Shown here one piece after another: positions 52,051 through 63,715 of a DNA stretch of 64,000 nt. A program made the translations under genes and the position numbers. The notes under the pieces were generated by a model. The model saw only the letters and a list, made by a program, of their open reading frames with translations. It had not been told where the DNA came from and did no database searches. This stretch comes from Bombyx mori (lineage: Eukaryota; Arthropoda; Insecta; Lepidoptera; Bombycidae): NCBI RefSeq assembly GCF_030269925.1, contig NC_085128.1:9612501-9676500 (forward strand). The letters run 5' to 3'. Within the stretch, counting starts at the first letter, position 1, and every line of letters starts with the position of its first letter.

Positions 52051-53045
52051 GCAGTAACTAATATTTTAGGTATAATCAATAAATATAATTAACGGTTGGG
52101 TAAAGTTAGCCAATATAGAATTAAAGATTTGACTTAAAGTTGGATCGACCTAACGACATTTTCTACGTACCTACGTTACAAGTATTATACAAGTACATAT
52201 TGATTAATATTACGCGATCCGCAATACCAAAGAAAATAATTTGGGCCGTCGGTCTACGAGACAACAACACTCGCTCCTTGAAAATCTTCCTTTCGCAATT
52301 TTACCTAAGGAAGGCGTCATTTCGCCAATCGACGCCCGAGTCTTAAAACCGAGAATCTACTTTAGTTTCATAAATATTTAGGTTAATTTAATTTTTACCA
52401 GTTTTCACAAAATAAACTTTCAACAGTCTAATCGTCAAAAATCGCAAGTTCTTCGATATGTTAGAAATTATAAAATTGATAATTCTAAAATTCATCGAAT
52501 TGATAAATCGAAATAGATAAATAAAATAAAAAAATCAGATTTTTTTGTACCTTTGTCGACGTCCCATAAATTCATAAAAATTTATAAGCTAATTTTGAAG
52601 TAAGTCCTTTAGCATGTGTTCTTAGCAATCATTCAATGTAACCAATTTTTTACATGTCTTCGTAACGTTTACGTAACCATTCAAAGAAAAAATTGCGAAA
52701 AATTTACATTGATAATTTATTGTTCAATTTCCAGTCTTGTGCTCATTAGCAAATACTTGCAATTTTATGTCTAGCTAAGAACATATATTTATTTACTCGC
52801 ACCCTTATGCGCGTTCTTACATGGAAAATAAGACTCAATTATTTTCAAAAACACAATTAACAGGAACCACTGAAAATTCAATATTAAAGAAAGAAAGAAA
52901 CCTTTGAAATACTTAATTCAGCATGGCGAACTAATAACACAGTTCACTTTCTACCACACTCGCGTCGTCATGACTCCTGATCATATCAGGAGTGATAATC
53001 GTGTGCTGTGTTCGTTGATCAATTGAATCATCTAATAATAGTAAT
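52051..53045. other. AT-rich sequence, nothing recognised
   Basis: No gene or repeat family seen. TGACTCCTGATCATATCAGGAGTGA at 52970-52996 contains a short palindrome (TCCTGATCATATCAGGA). Confidence 0.45.
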
Positions 53046-53487
53046 TCGAAGTCGTCGTGGCCTAAAGGATAAGACATCCGGTGCATTCGTATTGAGCGAT
53101 GCACGGGTGTTCGAATCCCTGGCAGGTATCAATTTTTCTAATGAAATATGTACTCAACAAATGTTCACAATTGCCTTCCACGGTGAAGGAATAACATCGT
53201 GTAATAAAAATCAAACTCGCAAAATTATAATTTGCGTAATTACTGGTGGTAGGACTCTTGTGAGTCTGTGCGGGTGGGTACCTCCACCCTGCCTATTTCT
53301 GCCGTGAAACAGTTATGCGTTTCGGTTTGAAGGCTGGGGCATCCGTTGTAATTATACTTGAGACCTTATAACTTATATCTCAAGGTGAGTGGCGCATTTA
53401 CGCTGTAGATGTCTATGGGCTCCAGTAACCACTTAACACCAGGAGGATCGTGAGTTCGTCCACCCATCTAAGCAATAAAAAAAAGTA
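53046..53487 (+). mobile_element. Bm1: Full-length Bm1 SINE
   Basis: Intact tRNA-like head (GTCGTCGTGGCCTAAAGGAT, GTGTTCGAATCCC), complete body and A-rich end. It has slight divergence, including CAGGAGGATCGTGAG near the tail. Confidence 0.93.
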
Positions 53488-54019
53488 AAGGATAAATCAT
53501 TCTTCCAGAAAATGTTTTCCAGTCTCACTAGTTTTCTATTTCAAACTGAATAAATTAACTTAATTAACATTGAAATGGTGTCTAGCCATCGATATGCACT
53601 GGTTTTAGTTAATTAAATATTAAATTAATAATATCATGACAATAAGGTAAAATACCAGTTTTTTTTTTATCTAAAATATATCTGTACTAATAGATACAGA
53701 CAAGTTTATAAAACTAACAACGGAAAACAAATTGGACGTCGGATCGGTGCAAATTTACTTCATAATAATGTAAGTATTGAAAGCATGCAGGTGCCGGCAA
53801 TTAATTTACATCAGTCTTGTAAATATTTTGACATGTGCCTTCGCTAGCAGCAATATCCAATAAATTCCTGGAGCTTATTTTAGATCTTCAATATATTGCG
53901 CTGAAAAATGTTTACAGATTCTTAATTGTTTCATTTTGTTAATAATAAGATATAGGTCGGTAGATCAGTCGAACAAAAACCGAGCACATGTTTTGGTGGT
54001 TTTGGTGGTTCTTCAGACT

Positions 54020-54500
54020 TCAAGCCAATTGCCTTAGATGGTGTGTCCTTGCCAGATTGCTCGGACTTCAAGTACCTCGGCTCTATACTCCAGAACGACG
54101 GCAACATAGACAGTGATGTAGCAAACCGAACAAACGCTGGTTGGGTGAAATGGTGACAGGTCTCTGTAACAGCATGCGATCGTAGAATGCCCCTTTACCT
54201 CAAGGGTAAAATTTACAAAACGATCATTAGACCTGTCGTGCTAAATGGATCTGAATGTTGGGCGATGAAAGTAAAGCATGAAAGGGGAGTGCATGCGGCA
54301 GAGATACGAATGTTGAATAGTGAAAAGTAGAGGGGGAAGAGGTCGACCGAAAAACACATGGATGGAGTGTCTGAATGACGATATGAGAGAGAGAGAGAAA
54401 AAGAGAGAGAGAGAGAGAGAAAGAGAGGAGTGTGTGTTGAGATGACGGCTGATAGAAGAGAATGGAATAGAAAAATTCGCTGTGCCGACCCCACCTAGCG
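54020..54500 (+). mobile_element. RTE-type LINE fragment, internally deleted
   Basis: Frames read LDGVSLPDCSDFKYLGSILQ, NDGNIDSDVANRTNAGW, KGKIYKTIIRPVVLNGSECW, then after a deletion RGRGRPKNTWMECLNDDM and, past a GA microsatellite, MTADRREWNRKIRCADP. This is the 3' end of an RTE-like reverse-transcriptase ORF. Several stops and a shift make it non-functional. Confidence 0.85.
54384..54428. repeat. (GA)n microsatellite inside the RTE fragment
   Basis: About 45 bases of GA repeats with AAA interruptions, located between the codons for LNDDM and EMTADR of the RTE ORF. Confidence 0.95.
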
Positions 54501-54995
54501 GGATAATGTGGAGAAAAAAAAGTAGGTTACCATAGAGAATACACATAAATTACGGCTTGAATTTAATCCTGACATTTTATCAGTAGAGAGTCAAAATAAA
54601 AAGATTTTGTATTTGTTTAATCAATGTTTCATAAATCATTTTATTATATTTTTAAATGTCACTATGAAACTTTTAACTTAACTATTTGTCCGATTTTTCA
54701 AAAGAGGCAAACATTTAAATTGTGTAATGCTTATAAATTGATTAGGTATGTACTATAGAAATTTAAAAAGAAACACGCCTAAAAAGGAATCGAACTCAAA
54801 ATTCGAAAGAAAAATTTTGAATGAGTTTCGATGTTTAAAAATGATAAACCCAATCCTTAAAGTTATCAGCGGCCAAAAGCACACAGCTTTCATCGTGATA
54901 TAAATGAAGGGGTTTGGAAGTGATTTTTATTATGTTTATTAAAAGTTGTTGATGAAAACTCTCAAGTGTTTTAGCTGTATTCCTATTTTTTATTT
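54501..54995. other. AT-rich sequence, nothing recognised
   Basis: No coding signal or repeat family seen. Confidence 0.45.
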
Positions 54996-55386
54996 TTATT
55001 GGTTAGATGGGTAGACGATCTCACAGCCCACCTGGTGTTAAGTGGTTACTGGAGCCCATAGATATCTACGACGTAAATAGCTTAAAGGTGGTTGGCACCT
55101 TGAGATATAAGTTTTAAGGTCTCAAGTATAGGTAGTTAGTTACAACGGCTGCCCCATCCTTTAAACCGAAACGCATTACTGCTTCACGGCAGAAATAGGC
55201 AGGGTGGTACCTTCCCGCGCGGACTCACAAGAGGTCTTACTACCAGTAATTACGCAAATTATAATTTTTCGGGTTTGATTTTTATTACACTATGTTATTC
55301 CTTTACCGTGGAAGTCAATCGTGAACATTTATTGAGCACGTAATTCATGTTACAAAAATTGGTACCCGCCTGGGATTCGAACACCC
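54996..55386 (-). mobile_element. Bm1: Bm1 SINE, inverted, lacking the extreme 5' head
   Basis: On the minus strand it runs from the B box (GTGTTCGAATCCCAGGCGGG) through ATTACTGGTAGTAAGACC and the body to GGTGGGCTGTGAG and an A-rich tail. The A box is missing. A small internal insertion (GTTGG / GTTAGT) is present. Confidence 0.88.
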
Positions 55387-55419
55387 ATAGATGTCGTTAT
55401 CGCCCACCGACAATCACCG

Positions 55420-55645
55420 GTCTTGTGAGGTCACACGGATAGGTACCACCATTCTGCCTATTTATACCGCAAAGCCATGCTTTCCGAATTGAAGGCCGTG
55501 CCTAGTATTTTAAAAAAAACTATCTATTCAATCGAAATTAGACATGTCTCAAAGTCAGTTTCACGTTGCGATGTCTATGAGTTCCAGTAACACATCCCAC
55601 AGTCCCAATGTGGGATGGGTCCAAATGAGCTTATCTACTAATCAC
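55420..55645 (+). mobile_element. Bm1: Decayed Bm1 SINE
   Basis: CTTGTGAGGTCACACGGATAGG, CCATTCTGCCTATTTATACC, GATGTCTATGAGTTCCAGTA: Bm1 order with heavy divergence, an older insertion between two younger inverted copies. Confidence 0.6.
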
Positions 55646-55802
55646 ACTAGCGTAGACATTAAAACTACATTTACGATTTAATTTTCTGTTTATTAATTTT
55701 ACTAAGTGTTAAAATAATTTTATATCTTAATTTTAAAATAATCTAAAATATCCATTTTCATAGGATTCGACGTTTCGAATACTTACGAGTTTTTATTCTT
55801 TT

Positions 55803-56046
55803 TTTTTTATTGCTTAGATGGGTGGCCGAGCTCACAGCCCACCTGGTGTTAAGTGGTTACTGGAGCCCATAGACATCCACAACGTAAATGCGCCATCCAC
55901 CTTGTGATATAAGTTCTAAGGTCTCAAGTATAGTTACAACGGCTGCCCCACCCTTCAAACCGAAACGCATTTCTGCTTCACGGCAGAAATAGGCGGGGTG
56001 GTGGTACCCACCCGCGCGGACTCACAAGAGGTCCTACCACCAGTAA
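55803..56046 (-). mobile_element. Bm1: Bm1 SINE, inverted, 5'-truncated
   Basis: Begins with a T-run and GGTGGCCGAGCTCACAGCCC, GTTACTGGAGCCCATAGACA, and ends within GGTCCTACCACCAGTAA. Low divergence. Confidence 0.9.
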
Positions 56047-56501
56047 GTTTTCGTGGTCAAGAACTTTGACGAGTAGGTACATACTTTTCGTCGAAATTTG
56101 AATATTGTCAGACTCGTGTCAACGACTTGTCAACGTTTCTGGACTCTGGACAGGGTACCTTATATGTTTCACAAGATACCTCTCTCTGTTTGTTGTTGTT
56201 ATTATGTACTTCAAAACAGTTTTATTATTTTGAAAGTTATGCAAAATGAAAATAATGAATTAGGGAAGCTGTAAAAGTGGTTTTCATTTAACTTAATACG
56301 TAGGTAAATCAAAAACTTTGTACGCATTTTTACGAAAATTGCGTGGACGGAGGAGTATGAAATTTCTCACACTTATAGAGAATATACAGAAGGTGTGCGT
56401 AATGTTAATATTTTTTTAAATAATGCTTAAAAATACATTAAATCAATTTCGAAAACATTACACACACTACCATGTATTTGACACACGCATGCATATTAAT
56501 A

Positions 56502-57794
56502 GGGGTTAAAGTAAGAAATTGCCATTTTATTGTAATATGTACTTCGAATTGACAAAAGCATAGAACCTTCATGGTTTGAGATTTTTGGGTGAAACATTTT
56601 TCAAATGGTACCCATGAGGTTTTTCTTTTAAAAAATGTGCAACATTTGATTAATGACTTTCAGTTGTTTTTCTTTTATTCAGCTTAGACAAGAAAGATGG
56701 ATACTTAGAAAATTCGAGTAATTTTTGAATACGAGTTCCGACGCGGAACTAACGCTGCAGAAACAGCTCGCAATATCAATGTTGCGTTTGGAAAGGGGAC
56801 TGCTAATGACCGCACTGTGCGATTTTGGTTTAAACGCTTTTGTGATGGAAAGTTTGATTTGAAGAACGAACCACGTGGAAGATCGCCCACGCATGGGAAT
56901 AACAATGAATTAAAAAAGAAGGTGGAAGCCGATCCGAGCCAAGCTACCCAGGAATTGGCGCCATGGTTTAATGTTACCTTACCTACAATATTGACTCATT
57001 TGCGTCAAATCAATAATATAAAAAAATATGAAAAATTGGTGCCTCATGATTTGACTGATCTGCGGAAAGAAACGCGTGTTGAAACATGTGTTGCCTTGTT
57101 GAATCGATACAGAAATGAAGGAATATTGGATCGAATTGTGACATGTGGTGAAAAGTGAATTCTTTACGATAACCGTAAGCGAAAAATGCAATGGCAGACC
57201 CCAGGTCAAACGCCGCAACAGTGTCCTAAAGCAAAGCTTACCAATAAAAAGGTAATGGTAACTGGTCTCAGCATGATGTTATTCACTATAGCTTTCTCTG
57301 ATCTGGTCAAGCAATAACGGCAGATGTCCACTGTGCCGAACTCCGAACAATGATAGCAAAACTTGCAGTGAAACAGACCCGACTCATGAATCGATCTTCA
57401 CCATTGCTCCATGATAACGCGAGACCTCATACAGCACGAGAAACCGTTTTAAATCTACAGAAACTGCAATTAGAAACCATTCGTCACCCTCCGTATTCGC
57501 CAGACCTTGCTCCAACGGACTATCATTTTTGTCGCGATTTGGACAATTTTCTACGTGATAAAAAGTTTTCTTCCAAAGAGGCAGTACAAAATGCTTTCAC
57601 ACAATTTGTAGAATCTAGATCACCAGAGTTCTATCGCAAAGGCATAAATGACCTGCCTATTAGATGGCAGTAATGTATAGATAAATAATGGTAGATATTT
57701 TGATTAAATAAAATTGTTAATTGAAAAAAAAAACGAACGAAAGAATTTCAATATTTCAATAGTACACAAATCGGCAATTTGATACTTTAACCCC
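56502..57794 (+). mobile_element. Broken mariner transposon with intact ends
   Basis: 1293 bp flanked by TA on both sides. Terminal inverted repeats begin GGGGTTAAAGTA and continue with AAATTGCC. The transposase region (56697-57672) shows EYEFRRGTNAAETARNIN, TVRFWFKRF, PTILTHLRQI, ILYDNRKRKMQW, LLHDNARPHTA, and YSPDLAPTDYHF, the last two being the mariner DD34D C-terminal motifs. There is an in-frame stop at codon 4, further stops near 57156 and 57316, and a gap where VWW is expected. It is dead as an autonomous element, but the ends look mobilisable. Confidence 0.92.
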
Positions 57795-57796
57795 TA

Positions 57797-58059
57797 ATCT
57801 AATATGTGTTTATTGTCAAAGTTAAAAGTTTTCTTAATGCAGTCAATTAAGTGGTCAAATTGAGAATAGATTAAATATTGTTTGCTATAGTGTAGTCTTG
57901 GTGAAATCTGATTATTAGAAGTATATTAATCTTTCACAACAGAATCGTAAACTCATAAATTCAATTAATTATAGTCAAACATCGACTATCGGGGGGGACC
58001 ACTAGTATTTTTAAATTTTAATCCCATTGTCTTACAGAATGGGTTTTTCAAATTTGTAG
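57797..58059. other. Spacer between mariner and LINE tail
   Basis: AT-rich; no feature recognised. Confidence 0.45.
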
Positions 58060-58185
58060 AATTGAAGAGGCTCTGGCAGCTGTTAGCAAACCCTAGCCCT
58101 TCTGGCTGAGCCTTTGCACGCCCACCTGTCTTGACGAAACTGGTAAGACATTGTGGCTACTACTAATCCTTTTTTCATAAAAAAA
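58060..58185 (+). repeat. LINE 3'-tail end (family A)
   Basis: GAGGCTCTGGCAGCTGTTAGC, GGCTGAGCCTTTGCACGCCC, ACCTGTCTTGACGAAACTGG and an A-run: only the last 125 bp of the tail. Confidence 0.75.
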
Positions 58186-59099
58186 AATGAAATGAAGAAG
58201 GCTTAAAATATCTAAACGATGTTTTCCATACCATACCATGTATACCAATGATGGAAATGGAATTATTAAGTAAATAATTTAAATGAAAAATGGAGCGGAA
58301 TGAAGTGAAGTCGATTTATTTGAAATTGCAATCTATGAGATGGGATCAAATCAAATGAAATTGAATGAAATGAGATAAAATTAAATAATGACCAATGACG
58401 GACTGAATCAGTGTTTTTTCAGGTTTAAACATTTAATAGTTTGACGCTGGTAGCGGTAGCTTATTAATCGTATATCATGTATGAAAATGCACAATCGTAG
58501 GAAAATGAAACAAAGTTGGTGGACGTCACTTCTCGTGTTCTTTTAAAATACCTATTGATGTTTCAGTAAACCCATCATTTTACCGATTTTTATTTCATTT
58601 CATCTCAACCAACGCCTATGTATTCGGCATTTGGCTTATTCGATAGTATCGATACAACTTTAATAAATACCCCACAAATCAATTGTTTCATTTTAATTCT
58701 ATTTCAATTTAATTTAATTTAGACATTTGGTTGGTATTATAGCTAATCTCCTTTTGTCTGTACAATAGGCGACAATATTAAGTGTATAATCTATGATAGG
58801 CGAGTCAAACATAAAAAAATTACTTCTACCCTCCTTTAAAAAAGCAAGACCAATTATCAGAACAAAACGCATAAAACGTAGATAATACAAAATGATCTAC
58901 AAAGTAAAATAGCCTACAATTAATGGCTAAAATTATGAAGTAAAGTGTAAAACAATGGACTCCTAAAATTTACAATGTATTCTAAATAAGAATTCTGCTC
59001 TTGAACTATTTAAAATTGTAAAATATGTAGTATAAAGTTCAATCTGAATGAACGGTTAATTGATGTAACCACAAGTATAAAAAACATTGCTTTATTGAT
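58186..59099. other. Upstream region of the ZAD-C2H2 gene
   Basis: AT-rich with an ATGAAAT-rich stretch (58260-58380) recalling similar simple sequence at 29140. The gene promoter should lie in the right half; no motif is convincing. Confidence 0.45.
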
Positions 59100-62000
59100 A
59101 TGGATAGATGCAGAATTTGTTTAAAATCCAAAAAGAATCAGCGTTCCATATTCGATTCTGATGGTGAAACAACCTTTAATAATATGATTACATCAGTAGC
59201 AAACATACCGGTACAAAAATATTAATTTGTCAAATAAAAAGTAAAATGTAATCAATGTGTATAGTATTTATTACGTGATACTATTTGTTTAAATAAGTTT
59301 ATAAAAGTGTAATAATACCTACTAACTCTTTAATGCAAAGTGTAATATAATTATATTACCTAAGTTAGACCTAACAAAGAGGGCTGCATTCGAGAATGTT
59401 TCCAGAATGCAATTCTAATTTCATCTATTCTGGCAATTAAATCCGTGATAATATAATAATTATTAATCTTATCATCTTCAGATTAACAAAAATGATCAGC
59501 TTCCAAATAAAATATGTCTTGATTGTCTGAGGCAGCTTCGCGAAGCATATAATTTCAAACTTTTTATAAAACAGTGAGTTGTGACTTATGTACATCTAAT
59601 ATGTATTAAAATTGTATAAATTAATGAACTAATTTTTATTTAATCATTTACCTTGAAAATTATTCTATGTTCATGATCTCCTATGATGAATATTATGATG
59701 TTAAAGATTCTCTAAAAAGTATAAGATGTTAAGTTTCCTAACATTATATTGTTTTCAGCTCGCATGACTTATTAAATGAAAGAAATTTACTGAAAAGAAT
59801 TTATTTTAGTGATCTCAATGATATCAAAGTACAAACTGGAATATTAGACGATAAAAGAAATGTACTTAATTCAATAACTTTAATTGACTTAATACAAACT
59901 AAAAACAATTGCATTTCATATAATGATATTCTAATCAGGAAACTTTGTCATGATGTTGAAAAGGACTTTGATGCATTGGATCAGAGAAATGAAGTAAGTC
60001 ATTTTAATCACAGCTGAAATCCTTAAAACATTACAAATTAGTTGAACTTTACTAGAAAAAAAAACTTATAAAATTATTCTTATTATTTGGATTTCATCAT
60101 AGCTCTCTTTTCAACTCACAAGTGCTACCAAACTGGAATATTTGTTGGCAATTGTACATTTCCATCTTTCCAGACAGTGAACTGAATTCCTACCTCTCTA
60201 ATGTTACATGTGTTGTACCTCTAAATCTTATTTCAGTTTACCACTTTGCCTGCTTGTACATAAAATTATCGTAGTAGTTTTTGTTAGAAATCAATTTAGA
60301 TTTACCTATATTGTTTTTATATCCTCTTTTTAATTTACATTTATTATAATAGTAACACCATGTCATTTAGTAGCTGTCTATTAATGAATTTTGTAAGAAT
60401 CTTTCAATTAACTCTAGAAACTTACTTAATATGTTGAATGCAATTCAGCCCATCGGTAGGCCATATTCGGCCAAGCGAAAATCAGGAATTTAGTAATTAT
60501 TATCAAGTTGACATTTTCGTTCTAAAATTTATATAATGCAACAATTTGCACGGAAGATAAAAATTAGTGGCTTTTACCTTCTAGTTTTTATAATATTTTG
60601 AAACTCTATAAACTTGCCTTGAACCTGTTTCAGATTTCAGATAGTGAAATATACTACAATATTGAATTTATTACAGGACAGTGGCGCTGAAGATTTCCAC
60701 AGTGATACTGATATAGTAAATGAATCTGAGAAACCATTGAAATTAGAAAAACATAAGAAGGGAATTTTGAAGCATGAAAAAGGTAGTAAGTATGTTCTTA
60801 TGTTTTGACAACAAGATATTTTATGGAAACTTTTTATCCAAAATAAACATCACTACTTGCCTTTACTTGTCATACAAGAGACAACAGTGGTGTGACTTAT
60901 TGTAATCCCACAAAGGTAGATTTGTGGGATTACAAGAGATACCAATCCTGCCTGTTTTCCTCGCTGAGCAGTCAATGACGTCCTTTTTGAAGGATGAGAC
61001 ATCCATTATAAAATATCATATTACTTAACGTAAGGTAGGCCGTGAACTCGTATTTTTTCTGATGAAGGAAGAGCTCTACATGGTGCAGTAAGATTGACTA
61101 GCAACTGCACCAGTCTCCGAAGGTATTTTACATTTTAAAGGCAGCTGCTTCGCCAATGCCAATTACTAATTGACCGGAATTGCGATGAAACTGTAACCAA
61201 AGTTTATTTCATTCACAGTTGAAATTGAATATAAAATATGCAAGAAACCGATAAAGCCGAAAGTCTTAAAGAATGTCGTTCTGCTGCAAAGTGACCCAGA
61301 TGTCGTTAAAAAACGATCTCATAAGATCCGGCAAGATATTTGTCCTTACTGTGGTAAAATAACTAAATCATTAAAAGCTCATGCACTAGTACATACAGGT
61401 TTGTATTCTTATTTTTTATAATATAAATGGGAATTTTTTGTAATGCTGTTCTAATACAGTATAGCACGAATATTTTTCGTTTTGTTTGTTTGTTCGTGTT
61501 TAATGCGTTCGCGTGTGGTTCATACGATAGAGTTGGTTTGTTCATATACTGTTAGAAATATGAGGGTAGATTTCATTTCATCATAAACTTAAAAGAGGGC
61601 TCCCGACAATTGAAGACAAGAGTGGATGAAGGAGTTATATACCATTTTTAAAATTTTTAGAGTTTTTACCTTGAATGAAAGTGGTATGTGCCTATAAACC
61701 ATATTAGACCTTAATACTACGGGCTTAAAGGATATTTTTACAAATTGCATGTGATGAAGGAATTATGTACGCAGAAAAGTACAAGTAACAAAAGTTTGTT
61801 GCTCGTTTTCTCAAAATTAATAAATTGTATCATATAAATTGTATGATATAAGTTCTAAGATCTCAGTTTAGTTACAACGGCTGCCCCACCTTTCAAGCCG
61901 AAACGCATTACTGCTTCACGGCAAAAATAGGCGGGGTGGTGGTACCTACCCGTGCGGACTCACATGAGGTCCTACCAGTAAACTAGACGGTAATAGTTGC

Positions 62001-63715
62001 TGATTTTTATCTTCCGTGCAAATCATACACATATCACATTTTATAAATTGTAGAATGAAAATATCAAGTTGATAAATATTACTATTTCCCTGGTTTCGGC
62101 TTAGCCCGAATGCTATAATAGTACGCTAGGCCCACCGTTGGGCCGCATGGCGATCAACGTGTTAAGTTCAGTTAAATACGTAAAGGTTTTTTTTTTTAGG
62201 AGAAAAGAAATATAAATGTGAAATTTGTAGTAAAGGGTTTTTGTCTTCGGGAGGCTTAACATACCACAAGAAAAAACACACCGCCTCAAAGGATTTTAAA
62301 TGTGATCAGTGCATAGCCGCCTTCGTCACTAAAGAAGCCTTGAGGAAGTATACATTTTATTACTTTTATTTAATTTATACCTTACACATTGCGCGTAGTT
62401 TTTTTTACTGTTGTAACCTCTAGGCTCAACAGTTCTATGAAGCCTACAGGCGTGACATATCAAATGCATATCAGATTTTTTTTTATTGCGTAGATGGTTG
62501 GACGAGCTCACAGCTCACCTGTGAAAGTGAACAAAATAGAGAAAATTAAACAAAGCCTTCTCGGGTTCTTCTAAAAAGTCCACTAAGTAAAAAATAACCA
62601 GCATTTTAGTGAGAGTTTATTTCATCCCATTTCGCTTTTTTTATAAAACAATATGTATGCATTTTTTAATTGGAGATTTTTATAAACTTGACATTGGCAA
62701 CTATGGCAATGAAAGAAGCCAACTGTCATAATTTAAAACAGTAGAACAATATTTAACACATATTAAGGAATAAAGAGTCCTATCCTTTGCTTGACTGCTG
62801 AAACAATTAGTACCTAGCATGTTCAAAACGCGTCCTCCCAACACTTTAGCTTAGTTTTTGTAATCTAAAATACAAATTTGAATTTTGTTACGTGAAAGAA
62901 TCCCCATAAAGAAAATCGTTTCTTTATTTCTATTATATTTAATTTAATTTTGGTGTTTGTTCCAGCCACATGATTAAACATGCACCCGAGAGAAAATTTG
63001 TTTGTAACACTTGCGAAAAAGGATTCAAAAGGGTAATTCTTTTATTTGTTTATGAACGAAATATTTTTATATATGTATATTTTATTCACACGTCTTATCT
63101 ATTGAAATTCCATATAATTTATAGAATCTATTTCTAGATTTATTATTTTTTCTGCCATCACTCGTGATTTTGATTTAGTAATATATCTCGCTTGTATCGA
63201 TGCACTAGAAGCTACATACATATTAATTCTATTTGTCAGTCAGTACTGGCCTGACTGGAACAGCCTTATAATTAAAAATAATCTGAATTAGACAACTTTA
63301 AAAGAATACATGCGCTGGACTGATTTAGTGAAAAACCTTACCAAAACCCCACTTAATGAGTGCTTACGCCAAGCCCCATTTCGCGAATTATGGAAAACAA
63401 CCGTCAAGGCTTATAATAAACAAGGATTTCACATGACCACGACTGCACTGCAAAGCCGTAACCGACTATGATAAAAAGAATACATACTTATCGGACGTGA
63501 AGTGAAATGTCCACTCGGTTGGTTTTCGTTTGTGGTATAATAATTGTTTTTTTTTCTCTTTTCCTTAGAAATTTGCATTAAAACGTCACGTAGCAATACA
63601 TAATTTCGGTAAGAAAAAAATCAAATGCGAGTCGTGCGAGATGTCGTTTCACACTAACGCCGCTTTGAATCATCACATGCGAGTGCACACCGGAGAGCGA
63701 CCTTATAATTGTGAG
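59100..63715 (+). CDS. ZAD-C2H2 zinc-finger protein, 3' end beyond window
   Basis: Eight exons with closing phases: 59100-59210, 59482-59573, 59759-59993, 60677-60785, 61219-61398, 62200-62347, 62966-63032, 63569-63715 (363 codons so far). The N-terminus MDRCRICLKSK with KICLDCLRQLREAYNF is a zinc-finger-associated domain (four cysteines in two CxxC pairs), the insect-specific dimerisation module. An acidic linker follows. Then come C2H2 fingers: CPYCGKITKSLKAHALVH (unusually short spacing), YKCEICSKGF, FKCDQCIAAF...HMIKH, FVCNTCEKGF...HVAIH, IKCESCEMSF...HMRVHTGERP, and the start of another (YNCE). It is probably a nuclear DNA-binding regulator; the target is unknown. Exon 4 has two phase-equal donors three bases apart (after 60782 or 60785); I chose the stronger GTAAGT. 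Confidence 0.92.
60430..60600 (-). repeat. Copy of the AACACGTTGAA-type MITE, inverted fragment
   Basis: On the minus strand AAACTAGAAGGTAAAAGCCA, TTTTTATCTTCCGTGCAAAT and ATGGCCTACCGATGGGCTG match the families at 18058 and 61981. It lies in intron 3 of the ZAD gene. Confidence 0.6.
60900..60935. repeat. Perfect 15-bp hairpin
   Basis: TTGTAATCCCACAAA and TTTGTGGGATTACAA around a six-base loop, in intron 4 of the ZAD gene. It is followed by a decayed Bm1-like stretch (CAATCCTGCCTGTTTTCCTC, about 60940-61060). Confidence 0.85.
61600..61838 (+). repeat. Interior of the long inverted-repeat element family
   Basis: Matches 20050-20290 (TTGAATGAA-GTG, TACGGGCTTAAAGGATATTT, GAATTATGTACGCAGA, CGTTTTCTCAAAATTAA) without the long terminal arms. 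It lies in intron 5 of the ZAD gene. Confidence 0.7.
61845..61980 (-). mobile_element. Bm1: Bm1 SINE fragment, inverted
   Basis: TTACAACGGCTGCCCCACCT, AACGCATTACTGCTTCACGG, GGTGGTACCTACCCGTGCGG, ATGAGGTCCTACCAGTAA: the middle part of Bm1, wedged between two other repeats in ZAD intron 5. Confidence 0.85.
61981..62165 (+). repeat. AACACGTTGAA-type MITE, right-hand part
   Basis: AAACTAGACGGTAATAGTTG, TTTTTATCTTCCGTGCAAAT, TACGCTAGGCCCACCGTTGG, ending GATCAACGTGTT. It corresponds to the right half of the element in TFIIE alpha intron 4. The exon 6 acceptor lies 35 bp further on. Confidence 0.65.
62484..62521 (-). mobile_element. Bm1: Bm1 SINE terminal scrap, inverted
   Basis: TTGCGTAGATGGTTGGACGAGCTCACAGC-type Bm1 3' end only, after a T-run. 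Confidence 0.6.
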
